A stretch of DNA of 64,000 bases, taken from NCBI RefSeq assembly GCF_036370855.1, contig NC_088106.1, forward strand, positions 30,034,001 to 30,098,000. The letters run 5' to 3'. The stretch is from Dromaius novaehollandiae (lineage: Eukaryota; Chordata; Aves; Casuariiformes; Dromaiidae). A program made the translations under genes and the position numbers. Every line of letters begins with the position of its first letter. Within the stretch, counting starts at the first letter, position 1. The notes below the pieces were generated by a model, which worked only from the letters and a program-made list of their open reading frames with translations, searched no databases and was not told the origin of the DNA. Positions 22,441-35,707 of the stretch are shown one piece after another.

Positions 22441-25400
22441 GTAAGCAACCTTTCTGCAAAGAGCATTTTTAAAAAAAACCTAAGCATTTTTAAAAAGCTG
22501 CGTGCTTTCTGAAAAGCTGCTTAAAGGTGGCAGGTAGGCGTAGCAGCCGGAAAAATCAGCACGTGGTGGGCAGCTGCAAAACCAGAACTGAACTAATTCA
22601 AAAAGGCCCAACACTTGCTCTCATTTAAGCTATATTTCAGGGTCCATAGTTTGCACATTCCCTGACAGAATTCCTCATTACGCAGCCTAAGAACAATACA
22701 GAGACACTCAGAGATTTAAAACTATATAGTTTAAATACACTTATATAATTATGGTTTAGGACACAGCTAGGAAAATGAGCAAATAATGAGGAAATAATCT
22801 AGATTTAGATCAGAGCAAGGTAACATGGAGGGTAGCAGAGTGTTGTGGTATTCAAAATTTATCCAGTATTTAGCATGTGTTGTTGGGAAACAGCATAATT
22901 CTTTTCCCCTGGAATATGCACATTCAGGAGTTTGAGTGAAGGGGTTTACAAATTCATTCTGAACAGGTTATTTTAAACAGGTGAAATGGAGCAGTTGTAG
23001 AAAAATTTCTGTTACCAAAAGTAGAAGCAGTGTTGTTAGCATTCACTGACTTCTAGGTATTCTTCTGGCTGTAATACACCAACAAACTGGCAGAGGTTCC
23101 CCCCCCCCCCCCCCCAGAATTTGGCAAAAGCAATAGATACCAGTTCTGCACAGGGAGATCTCTACTATATAATACAGCTGTTTCCATCCCAGCAAGAGCA
23201 TATATATGCATGTGCAAACTATTGACCCATTTATGCACCAACCACATGCCAAAATTTTAAACGCGGGGCTTCAGAAATCCCTTTCTGGGGGGGAGGGAGT
23301 TATATGGGTGCTCCGTGTCTCTTTTTGTTGCATGGATATACGTGTGGGCATGGCTCACAGGCCAGCAGATTTGATATTAATCATTTTATTATGCTACTAA
23401 CTGCGTATTTAGGCACCTCAGTAATTTCCATAGGTGCTGAATACACAGAGGTCTGTACAAACTTTGGACATATCTGCAGACAGATAAGGCTGTAAGACTG
23501 GATATCAGCAGGGATAGCTCAAAGATATTTTAATTTGCAGACAAAACAAGAACTTTCTTGACTTAAGGGGAGTGTGGGTGTTTCTATTCATCTGAAGAAA
23601 AAGTTGGAAGAAGGAAAAAGGAAGAAGGAAAAGGGAAAAGGAAGGGCTTTTGTTTTTTCTTGCCTAGGATGTGCTCTGACAAGCTCTCTGATGCTAGAGG
23701 TGTGTGCAGGCTGCTGGGGGCTCTGGCAGAGCCGGGGTCAGCTTGCCATAATGCATCCTTTTTGCTTTCCAGCCCTTTTTTGCAGACATTTACCACCCGC
23801 TGCATCTGCCCGGCCCCCCAGCAATGCCAGGCTGTGGTGCCCCGCTGCCCTCCGCCACCAATGGGGCCACGCTGGCCGGTCTGGTGGGAGTCCCCCCCTT
23901 CCAGTTCCAGCCCAGGCGGGCCAGCGTGGACTGGCGGCGGTTCAGCGCCATCGATGTGGAGCGCGTGGCCCGGGAGCTGGATGTGGCCGCGCTGCAGGAG
24001 CACATCGCCAGCGTCACCTTCTGCAACCTGGACTCGGAGCGGTGTCCGTCGTGCGGGCAGCCAGTCGACCCCGTCCTGCTGAAGGTGCTGAAGATGGCCC
24101 AGCTGAGCACCGAGTACCTGCTGCACTGCCAGGAGAGCCTGAGCGCTGCGCTGGCCCTGCAGGCTGGGCGCCTCCAGGCTGCCCTCGATGAGCTGGCCCA
24201 CGCAAAGCAGGAGGCGGCGAGGCGGGCGGAGGAGCTCAGAGGGGTGAAGGAGGAGAGCAGGAGGCGCAAGAAGCTGATCGCCACCCAGCAGCTCCTCTTG
24301 CAAGCTGGGGCTAACAGCTACCACAAGGTACGTGGCGGAAAGGGGATGGTGGGCCCCCTCGGGTCTCGTAAAGCCACCGTAAAGCACATCCCGAGGCTCT
24401 TCGCTGCATCCGTAACTGGCTGGCGTCTTGGGACTCTGAGGGTTGCCAGGATCAGACAGGGGTTTCATGGCCCCGCCTGAGCGTATGGTCCAATAAGGGC
24501 CATAAAACTACACCTACACCTAGTCCAGCATAAAGTCAGTCTGGTACCAAAGCCGTTACTGGGAAAGGTCAGTCCTGCACGCTGGTGGCTACCTGCACTG
24601 ATGCATGGCAGGACCCCACCTCTGCTGCCCAGCAATGCTGCAGGTAACTTGGGGCCTGCTTGCCCCCAAACTTGCAACCAGCTGAGCACCAGCTCCTGCT
24701 CAAAGGAGGGGGCTTTTCGCAAGTCACCTTGCCCCAGGAAAATACCAGCCAGCCCTGCTGCTTTCCCTGTCCCCATTTCATCACATCTGCTCTGGGTTTG
24801 TTCCGTGGCAGCTTCACGGAGATTGCAAAGTCCTTGTTAGCTCAGAGGGCAGTTTCTTTTCTTGGGAAGGGCTGAGTCAATTATAGGTAGTCAGAGCAGC
24901 CCAGACCACTGGGGAGGAGGGTGTAGAGGGAGATCTTACAACATCCATGGGTCCTGGGGGATATCTTGTGGCAGGGAGACTTTAAACACCATATAGCCCT
25001 GTGAAAGATTTCCAGAAGCTCCTGGATTTGGTGGCCCTTTGACTTCACACAGGAGACACTCCTAATAGCTTTGATCTAATATACCTCTAATGCATAGGCA
25101 AGTCTCCTAAGATCTCCCCTTTTGCTTTAAACTAGCAAAATAATCTTCTTTCCCTTAGGTCAGGGACATGGGAAGCACTTCTCTCTGCAGATGCAAGTCC
25201 TCTCACTGGCTTGTTTTCCCTCCTCAGTGCCAGTTCTGCGATAAAGCCTTTGTGAACTACTCCTTCCTCCAAGCCCATGTTCAGCGCAGACACACTGAAG
25301 CCAGTGAGGCTGGTGAGCACAGGCAATTTGTCCCATCACTTCTTTAATGGGAGGGTTATCTCTGTTGGATATGGATGCATATCCGACTGGGGGGGTGGTT

Positions 25401-28400
25401 TAAAGACAGTTTCTTATGCCATGCCATTCCCAGTTCTGTATTTCCGTGAACATTTGGTGAACAATTTCTGCTCACCGCCCTTCCCTCCTCCCTCAAGCGT
25501 GGGCAGGCAGAAACAGGGACTGCACGCCCATTTGCAACCCGTCTCTGCCGCTTGTTTTCCCTAAGGATCATCTTCACCCAAAGAGCCAGCGGGACCGTGT
25601 GGGCCGAGCCTTGGTGGGGAGCCTGGGAGCCTTTTTTCCCCAGCTCTGCCGCTGCCTCCCTTGCTTGGGCGGGAGGGGGGGTTCGCCTTCCCTCTGCCCC
25701 ATCGCTAGCAAGGAGCCGATACTCCTTTACAAAATGCTTTGACGCCTGCGGTGTAAAGCGCTGTATAAAAGCCAGGTAGCCTTGTTACAGCTTCGCCCTT
25801 ACTGGGTACTTGAACTTGGCAGATGCTGGCTCGGCTGTGTGCTGGCAGCTTGAAACCGCAGCCTGGGGCCGGTGCAACACGACAGGCCGTTTCGCTCCAT
25901 ACTAAAGCAGGATGTTTCTCTCCCCTCCTCGCCCCTCAAAGCACAATCACAGCAGTAGGACCTTGCAAATCACGCCCTTTTCACCGTGCCCCTGCTTCCC
26001 CGGGCTTTGCAGAGAGGCAGCGGAAGAAGCAGGTGGAGCAAATGGAGGATGAGATTCAGGAGCTGAAAGTGAAACTGAGGGAGACGCAGCAGCGGCTGGA
26101 AGCAGAGCGAGACGCAGAGAAACTGCGCCGGGAGCACGTACGGGCGCGCGGGCGTTGCCGACTGTTTGGAGAAGGGGGGGGGGGGGGGAGAAGAGATAAA
26201 TTGCACGGCAGTTTTAAAGCACAAATGAAAAATGCAGTTAAAAATGTTTTATAGTGGGAATCATGCTTATTTCTTTGGAAAAATTGCCCAGAAAATTCCT
26301 GTGGGAAATGCTATGTGGAAATAAGCACTGCTACACACAGGAAAGAGTGCCTGCCCCTGGGAGGCTGTACTATCTTAACCTTTCCTTTGTGTACAGGCAA
26401 AGCCTAAGTTCTGAGCAATGACTGGTGTAATGAGGTGGTCAGTGCTCATCACATGGAAGCCAGGGCAGAAGCTCCAAACTCTGTCCTGGCCTTGGTGCTT
26501 CTGCTCTGCAGCCAGGACACGTCCCGCTCTGAATTTTCCATTTCCTTTAGGAAACAGAGAAAGCTCGCCAGAGAGAAGAGGAGGGCAGGAGAGATTTTGA
26601 AAGGTGGAAAGAGGAGGAGAGGACAAAGCTCCACCAAGAGCTGGATGGCTTGAGGCAGCTGTTCCTCACCGAATTCAAGGACATTGCCAGCAGGAGCAGT
26701 GCCGTGGAAGGGGTGAGCGAGCACGCCAGGGTCCAATCCTGCGGCAGAGGCTCCTCGGGGCAAGTGACTCGGCCTCACACATGTCTTGTTGAGAGGTGCA
26801 GAGCATGGGGGACATCCGAGCTTGCTGCCCTGCCTGGTCCACACAGGCTCTCAAAAAGCCTCCTTTCCGTGCTGCTGGTGCATCCCCGGGATTTGGGGAA
26901 GGAGGCAGCAGCTGTCTGAGGTGGGACCGGTGGGAGGAGCAGCACTCATGCTGCTTCCCCTCCGCAGCACCAACAGCTCCTTCTTCTCCCCCCTACAGAA
27001 ACTGCAGGAGCTGCAAGCCAGGAACATGGCAGTGTCCAACCTGGGGACCCTGCGGGACGATGACCGTGAGGAGAAGCGGCAGTGGGCAGCGACCCGGGCA
27101 GAGCTACGGGACGTGCGGGAGAGGATGGACGTGCAGGTGGGGAGTGTGTTGCAGGTGTCTTCATTATCTCTGTCATGCTCCCTCAGGGTGCATTTTGATG
27201 GTGATGAACCCACGTTCATGCATCTCTGTGCACGTCTGCTGGCATGTGGGTCAGCAGAGGTCTCGGCTTGGGTTCAGCTAGCAGCTAGGGACCAGCAATG
27301 ACCTCCTGCAGAATGACAGCACCTGACAGTCCAAGTCCAGAGAGGGGACCTGAAGAGTGCAGAGGGCATGACCCCATCCCAGGTGACCTGCTTGCTGCAT
27401 GAAAATCCATCTCCACCAGACCATTACAGAAACTCTCTGTGTGGAAAAACATTTCAAGTACCAGAGGAAAAAAAGAGATTTCCTTCCCCACATATCAGTT
27501 ATCTCCTTCTATAAGGGCTGAAGAAGAAGGGGCTTCAACATGTTTGGTGTCTCTCAGCACTGAGAGGGTTGGGAAAGGCCTGTGCCAGCTCTGAGGCTCC
27601 CCAGCACGGCCATTACGGTGCCAGAAGGTCCTCCAGGACCTGAAGGAAAGCTAGGTTCTCAAAGCAGGAACACATTTGGGTGCCCCCACTGGTGAGAAAC
27701 CCACAGCCTGTGGACTGAGGAGGGAAACCGCTTTGTGTTTAATTTGGCAGAGGGAAGAGTGGAAGCAGAAGCTGAAGGACCTGCGGAGGGAGCACCTGGT
27801 GCAGGAGGCCCAGGTAAGTGCCACGTGCCTCCTTGCCACCTCCTGGGTGCCTCACTCAGAAAAGGCTTGGACACTTCCCTCGTGCTTTTTCTCCATCTTA
27901 GCTTCAAACCCCAGAGACATTAGGTCTCCTCAGAGAAAGAGGACCTGTATCCAATTGCAGCTGATGGGAAGACACAAGCTTGCCGACACAAGGTCGGCTG
28001 TGCATCTTCTGCAAGGTCAGAGCTGCCCTTGGGAGGACATGTCCCTGCTGCTGCTGGCTGCCCCCCAGTAACAGCAGTTGTGGGTCAGGCCCTACTCAGA
28101 CTTACACTGAGTTATGATCCAGAGGGAAAAGCGACCACTGGGAGTCTGCCAACAGGCTGCAGGTTGTTTTAGCAATTCAATAATGGACAAAAACCTAAAG
28201 AGTTTCCCTAGTTGGTAAAGACAAGAGACGGCTCTGAACCCAATTTTAGCATGTTAAACTCTTCTCGTTCCTTTTTTGTCCCTCTCAGCTGAAGAACGAG
28301 AACAAGAAGCTCCGTGCTGCCCTGTCCCAGGACCAGCGGGCAGTTACGGACCACTTCCGTCAGGAAATGGACACGCTCAGTGCCCGGCTTAGAGACCAGA

Positions 28401-31400
28401 CTGAGGTCATTAAGTCACAGGAAAAAACGGTACATGACGCCTTTGCTCCACCCCTGGCTGCAGCATGTGGTGTCCTCTGTGTGTAGGACCTGGGTGTTAC
28501 GTTCATGTAAGCTGCTCACACCCATCTGGGAACGTAACTCGGAGAAATGAAAGGTGACCAAACGATGGAGAGATCGTGTTAGGAAATGGTGGGTGGCTGT
28601 GGATGCTGCCAGGCCTGGAATGGGCAGTGACATGGTGATACCAGGGTGCTCGATCCATCCGTCTGCGTGGTCTCCTGTTAGCTGGGGAAGGCACCCCACT
28701 CCCTACCCAGTCTGCCTGACCCTAAAAGCAGGTTCAACATGTGTGATACAGTCAGAAAGAACATGTCAGATGTATTTTCCTGATTTAGGTGGCAGTGACC
28801 AAGTGCTGGGCCGCCCAGCAGGGATCCCCAGACAGTGCCTGAATTTTACACCTTATTATCCCTCTTCCCATTTCTTGACCCTCCTTTTTGCCACCCTTGT
28901 GCCTCCCTTTCTTTGTCTCAATCTCCTGCTTATGCTTATTCAGCTTTCTTTACAGCTTGGAAGTGCTCAGGCTAAAATATGGCAAATGAAATAAAAGATA
29001 AGTAGGCCTTGATTCATCAGAGTATTTAAGAAAAACTTGTTTCTTTAACTCTAAGCGGGCTTAAAATTCTTGCTTAGTTAAGCCTAGGCCTAACGTCAGG
29101 CTCATTGTATAACGCTTTGCTGCACTGGGATCTTTTTCCCACTCGTTAAGCACAAAGCATTACTTGAATTTTGGCCAACACAAACAATGCCCCCGAGGGG
29201 CTAGATCACCACTGCAACACTTCGTGTTGTGATTTGGAGCATCTTTTACTCTTTATCCGACCTGTAAATAACACATGGGTGTGACATGAGGGCATCCACT
29301 GTGCTAGTGTTCGCATTATGGAAAAGGAAGAACCTAGGCTTGGAGGTACGGTCTGTTTGCAGGAAAAAATATTTGGTGGGTGTGTTTGCCCAATTTAGGC
29401 CCCTGCTCTCACACACACAGCCATGCCATGGCTGCTGATGGGCTCGTCTGCGACCCAGCATGACCAGGAGGACAGAGCTGAAACTGGTCTTTCTCACTGG
29501 TAGTAGGGAGTCTGTCTAGGAATGAGCTATATTGTACTCTCAGCAAAAAAAAGCCTTTCATCCAGGCTTGCCATAGAATTATTTTTTGCTCCTTTTGTGG
29601 TGCTTTTAATAGTAATATTCCACTGAGAGAGGATAAGTTACCCCAAATTATAGAAGAAGAACTGATCTCTGAATGATGCCCAGCCTATTTCTTTACAGAT
29701 CAAGCTGCTGTCTGCAAGCAAACCTGAAGGTAATGACTATGTATATTAAGGTGAATCAGTTTGGGTCTAGATAAATCTTCCATAGTTGCCAATAGCCATT
29801 CAGACACACTGTCTTCTTTCTGTCCCTCTACAATATCTTTGCTGGTTCAGGCAAGCAAGTGAGGAAAACATGCCATATCCGCTGCAGAGAGCTGGCTGTA
29901 TGTCCGTTCACATGACACTGGAGCAGACATCTTCCAGACCCTTTAATATCAGCTGCAATAGCACAGACCGCAGAATTGGCTTGCTGGCAGAAAACTAACT
30001 CTCTTGGGTGCCTTTTGCATTGTAGACATACCCCAAAGGAGTTAGATTTCAATCAGGAGCTCACAACGAATGAATGACCTCTTCCTTCCCTTGCCTCCTC
30101 CTCCAAAATGATGCCAGTAGTTATTTGCATGAAAATAGGAAGTCAAAACACTCTGTGGTTTCTTCGTTTATCTGGGTTTTCTCTAATCAAGAGCCAGGGT
30201 AAGAAAACAGGGACTTCTCAGCTCCCTGATGCCTGTAGCACAGCAGCAAACCCAGATGTGTGCTGCTGTCCAGCTACTTTTCAGGGAAAAAAAAAAATAG
30301 CAGCCTTGAAACAGAGACACTAACAGGAAATCCCCAGCAGGTATAGCATTCACTCCAGACCCAAGGGGTGGCAGAGGGCTGCATGCGAGCACCGCTGGCT
30401 TTCCCTCGGGGATGCTCTCCAAGGGCTTGTAACCAGGCCCGAGCCAGTGCTGGATCTCCAAGACACAGATGTGTCTGCTCTTTGCTTACATGAGGAACAA
30501 GCTAGAGATCTGAGCCTGCTCCCACACAGGGGCCTCGACTCCCCCCTCAGCCCTCACGGGCTCTTTTCCGTCTGTGCAGTGACCGGGGAAGCACCCAAAG
30601 TGGCGTCTGCAGAAGAGTCATCAGAAGAAGGTGGGTACTGGTGGGATCCCTGTCCTCAAAGGGGTGAAGGGACCCATCAGCTTCCTCCCTGGTGGGCTGG
30701 GGCGCATTGCTGCACTGGTGCCAGCACTCGCTTCCCCAGGCCTTGTTTTACTCAGACACGGACGATGTCCCGCGTGGGAAGCAGAGGCTCCTGGAAGCTC
30801 TGCGGAGAAACCCCCACCTCCTGAAGCAGTTTCGCCCCGTCCTGGAGGAGACGCTGGAGGAAAAGCTGGAGAGCATGGGCGTGAAGAGGGTAAGTCTGCC
30901 TTTGCAGTGCAGCCCTGCTGCCAGTCCCGAGCTGGTGCATGGAGATAAAGACTGCTCTGAACTGCTTTGGGTTTTTTTGAGCAACTAAAGCACTAATAGA
31001 CAGTAAAACAGTCCCTGTCTGGAGTAGTTACACCCCAAGCAGGAGACTGGCAAGGTGGAGCCGGAACCACACAGCAGCACAGGCAATAAATCATGGTGCT
31101 CCTGTCTCTGTTCAGCGAGTGTGACTGTATCATCACCTTGCCCCCTGCTCGAGCTGTTACAGCTCTCACTCCAGCGAGTCCTTCTCGCAAGCAGCCATTC
31201 ATATGCTAAATAAACCAGGCCTTACTGTCTTCCAGGAAAATGCCTTGTAAAAGGAGGGTCTGTGAGGGCACAGCAGTCTGTATCATGGGAATTTCAAGGG
31301 GACTTTTACTGTCCGAGCCCTTTTCATGCCACGTATATTAAACAGTATCTCCTGCAAGTCTCCCCAGGCTCCTAGTGATGCAACACTACCACCTAGCACC

Positions 31401-34400
31401 TCGCAGAGCCCGTGCAAAAGCAGCGAGCATGCATGGCCGCACCTCTGCCGGAGACCTTCGTGTCTACCCCTTGCTCCTTTGAACAATGTTTCTGAGCAAG
31501 GCAGTGGTTGTGTTTTGTCCGTTGAGATTTGCAGGTCCTGAAGGCACAAAGAGAAAGGAGTGAATTAATGACTCCTGGTGTGATTGTTTCCTGGAGGTGC
31601 TTTTAAGGAGTGAAAGCCTCTGACAGGAGACCAGAGTGCAACTGAGCGCTCCTGGGTTTATTTTACACAAGCTGTGGCCCTGGCTTCCCCCCCCCTCTTC
31701 TCCCAGCATGTTATTAGGGAAGGCTGAGGTGGGCATTTGTGAGAGTCAGGAGCATCTGAGGTGTCTTATAACAGGTCCAGAGGCATACAACCCCCCTTCA
31801 CTTCTCATCATTTCACATCTCTACTACCCCAGGACATTCATGGTTGCAAAACCTGCTGGAGCTATAAATACCTCCCAAGTGAACGTACTCGTACTTATTC
31901 TGTAGGCTACAAATTGCCTGAAATAGCTGGATTTACTGCTCAGTGGTCATTTACCCAGGCAGAGGAGGGCTTTGCAAGCAGGGGACTAAAGCCTCTTAGT
32001 GGCCTGTTTTCATGGGATAAGAGCATCCGTACTAAGGACAGGGTGGGCATCGGGCCTGTTGCAGCCCTTCTCAACTCAAGTGGGGTTCAGTGGGCTTGGA
32101 GCTTGCAGGAAGCTCGTGCAATAGAAGTGCTGGTGAGGACACGTTTCACTACATAGTGCTGTGGGAGAACAACGTCAAGCCCCTCAGCTACCCTCTGTTT
32201 TAGGTTGCCAAGGGGATCCCGACTCAGACCTACAAAAACCTCCAAACTCTGGTCAAGATTCAGCAGCAGCAGAAGGCTGAGAGATTTCCAGAGCTCCTCC
32301 GCTTGAGGGACAAGTTCATCCGAGCAGTCATGTGGAAAGTCAAGCAATATGAGAAGCTCGACGGTACCTTCCCTCAACAGCTCTCTGTCATCCCAGGTGA
32401 AGTGATCTCCTGTCCTCTCTATAAATGTACAGTGGGGCTGCAGGTCCCCACCTACCCATGGCCATGGGATGCTGTTCCCTCACCCAGTGGGGCAGCGAGT
32501 TGGAGAAAGGGCAGGAAAGGACATTTAGGGTGATATAAGTCTTCGCAGCTGCTCTTTGCATTACTGACCCTGCCTGGGCTGGCCTTTCATGCTCAAAAGA
32601 TATCAGCTGTCCCAAAGAAGACCCAGAAAAGATCTCTGGCCTTCTGCCCAGAAGCTTATGCTTAACGAGAGTCATTTTGGCACTGGGAAAAGGGCTTACA
32701 AAAAGCCACAGAGTCCAACTGGTCATGCATGAAAGGGTGCTTCGCAAGGATTACCAGTAGAGTAAAATGTAGGTTGAGTGGTGGGAAAGGCCTGCCTAAG
32801 CCTGCCATTCCTCCCTTCCCATTGCGGGCCGGTTGAATAGCCCGGGCAGGGAGTTCGTCTGTCTGCATGTCTCTGGGGAGAGTCACAGCCTGTCGGGCTG
32901 CGAGGGCAGGGGATAGTGCGGCTCTGCCCGCGGGGCCCCCAGGACGTCCTGAGCCTGGGGATTCCCTTCAGTGGCATTCTGCAAATCCCTTTCCCCCCCT
33001 TTTCCTACCCAGTGTTGCTTCCCCAGTATGAGTGGGCAGCACGGCTTCCCCAGGAGCTGCACGCACAAGACTGCCTGGTGGTAGGTAGCGATTTTCCTTG
33101 CTCTTAATATTGCCTTCCAGCTCGAAGCAAAAAGAGCCCCTGGCCACTTCATCGGTCACTGCCATCGTCACAGCCCACGGTGAAGCTAGCTGCATCACAG
33201 CCTGCAGCCTCAGCAGCCCCCCAGCCGGCTCCTCGGAGCAGAGCCCGCACCACCCACAGCCCTCCGGGGACACCCCTAGGAACCACCCGGACCCTCAAGG
33301 CCAGCAACCCCACCAGCCCTGGCCTGGGACCCGTCCCACAGCTGAGGTGAGTCCCATTGCTTCCTTTCAGTCTCCATGCAGGTGGTCAGAGCCCCGGACC
33401 CTTGGTCACAAGCCTGGCCCCAGCTCCACTAGGTGCTATACAAACATAGATGTCCTCAGGAACTGCTGACCGGTGGGTGATGTGACACCCCAGAAAGGTT
33501 TGTTTGGAAGAGGAGTTTCCCTGACCCTTCGAGCAGACTCAAGGAACCCAGTAAAGTCAGACCTTAGGTTTTGCATCCCACCCTGTGGTGCTGGAGACAA
33601 ATACAGGGCATTTTACACTTGTGTTAGGCTCTTTCTTCCCTTCCTATCATATCTTTGACGGGATGAGAAAATTCTTCTGGGTTTTGGAGCAAGAGTAGTA
33701 AGGATGCAAAAGCAAAGCCTGCAGAAACTGCAGACAACATGCATGGCCAAGAACGGGTGAGGAAAAAGAATTACTTGTTTGCTCCAGGAGGAAAGAGGAA
33801 GCCAGATGTAGGTTTTAAACTCAACCCAAGCAAGATCCAAACACAAGGCAAGTATGTGAGCTTGGGCTTGAGTACCTGTCAAAGAGGCCAGAAGGAAAGC
33901 GCTTGCAGTAGGCAGGTGTGACTGACTTGTCCATGGCAGGGGGAAACAGTGTGCATCTCCATGCAACACCCTGCTCGAGGACAGATCATTACAGCCCCCA
34001 GACTATCGCAGGACTTCCATGTAGCTGCTGCAGGAGCAGGTAGAGGGGGATACCAGTAGCAACAGGCCCAGTTTTCCCCCAGTTGTGGGTCTGGCCATAA
34101 GGACTTGTCTCCTGCTGCATGCTATGTCCAAGAGGTGGGTGCCCTGCTTGCTTTGAGTTGTCTGAGCCCTCCAGCCCCAGCTGTGTGGGACACAGCCCCG
34201 ACTGACCCATCTCTCTCTGCGCACCCCGCTGCAGCCCACGTTCCCGCTCGGAAGTGTCGTTGGGATGGGAGCAAGCTAGCCTCTCCCCCACAAAGCGGAG
34301 ACCTCCCACGAGCACGCAGCAAGAGCAGGCGCTCTCAAAAATGATGCCGGACGATGACACTGAATCCGATGGGTCTGCCCTGGATTCACCAGAGGAAACG

Positions 34401-35665
34401 GTTGGCCCAGGTATTGCCTGTTTTTGTAGTGACCGCTGTAGGTCATGCCGAATAACTGCCCATTAATTCAAATGGCCCCTCCAGCCACCTCTGCTGCGGT
34501 CAGTGCGTGGCTGCGGGCAGGCGGTCGCGGTGTGCTCCTCGCTCTGAGCCCTACACACCTGGGTCCATGGTGGGTGGCTGTGTTTTAACGTCAGGACGAT
34601 GTGGTTAAACTACAGGGACAGGCCTGGTTGGCACCATCAGTGCCACCATGTCACTTTGTTTCTGGGGCTGAAGAGGGAGAAGTCTTAATCGTCTGTCCCC
34701 ATGCTAGGACACGTGAATGGACACTGGTAGCTTTATCCTTCGGCAACTTCTGGCCCTGCCTGGAAGCCTGTGGTAACATCCCTTCCCACCAGCGATGGTG
34801 GGGAGCAGCTGAGCTGTGCTGAGCAGGATTTGCTGTGTGAATGCCTGGCTCCAGGGCTCCCATTTTAATGGGCTCTGCCCCATGCAGGGACAACCGTGTC
34901 TGCGATGGTGAAGGTCTTGGAGAGACGCCTGGACACGACAGCACAGAAACCAGCCGGGGGTGTGAAACTCTTCCCTGAGAAGAGCTCTGGGTCACCCAAA
35001 GCCAGCCAGCCCGCCAAGAAACTCCAGGTACTACCCCAAACAGCAAAGGGGGGGGGGGGGAAGCCTGAGGAATGCTATAGCAAAATGCTTGTCTTCATGA
35101 CCATCCCATTTCCCAATGAGCCTTGAAGATTTGGATTTAGACACAGTGATGCTTTTTAACACTATTTCAGAAAAAAAAAACCCATGTTTTGCCCCCTTCT
35201 TAGCACAGTGTCATAGGACACAGTCTGTGCAGCAAGGAGTTCAGGCAGTTTACAGTGACAGAGACTTGGCCCTTGACCCCTTTCTCCAGTTACAGACATG
35301 TCCCTCCCCTAATGTTTGTCCAGTCACCCTCTTTGGAAAAATCAGTATTCATGCTATCGGGAGAACAACAATAAATGCTAGGGAATCAAATTGAGAAAAG
35401 GTCTCTGGAACAAATCCAGAGATAATTGCAGTGATGCAATGGCAAAATTATTAAATTACTAAACCGGGACTTAAATGTAACCTCAATTTATGGGGGAGAG
35501 TTGATGTAATTAAAGTACTGGCAGTGTTGGAATCAAATTGCTTTTTTAGGGAGGGAAAAAAAAAAAAAAAGAGAGAGAGAAAGCACTTTGCCTAAGAAAG
35601 GCCCAGCACAAAAACAAGTTTTTTTCATTGCAATGAGAATGAAATTCTGGGCCTTCATCTAGCAA

Positions 35666-35707
<42 letters not shown>

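Noticed and set aside
23773-23785. Second acceptor (TTTTTTGCAG) for DZIP1L exon 2
   Set aside because: It would throw the upstream ATG out of frame. The acceptor 13 bases earlier gives a continuous frame with a DZIP1-like N-terminus.
23584-24468. A 294-codon open frame on the minus strand
   Set aside because: It is antisense to DZIP1L exon 2 and its surroundings. High GC content removes stops, and the peptide is low-complexity with no family signature.
33098-33469. A 123-codon plus-strand frame over DZIP1L exon 13
   Set aside because: It is in the wrong frame for the flanking exons. Splice phases 1 in and 2 out select the other frame, which continues the Pro/Ser-rich DZIP1L linker.
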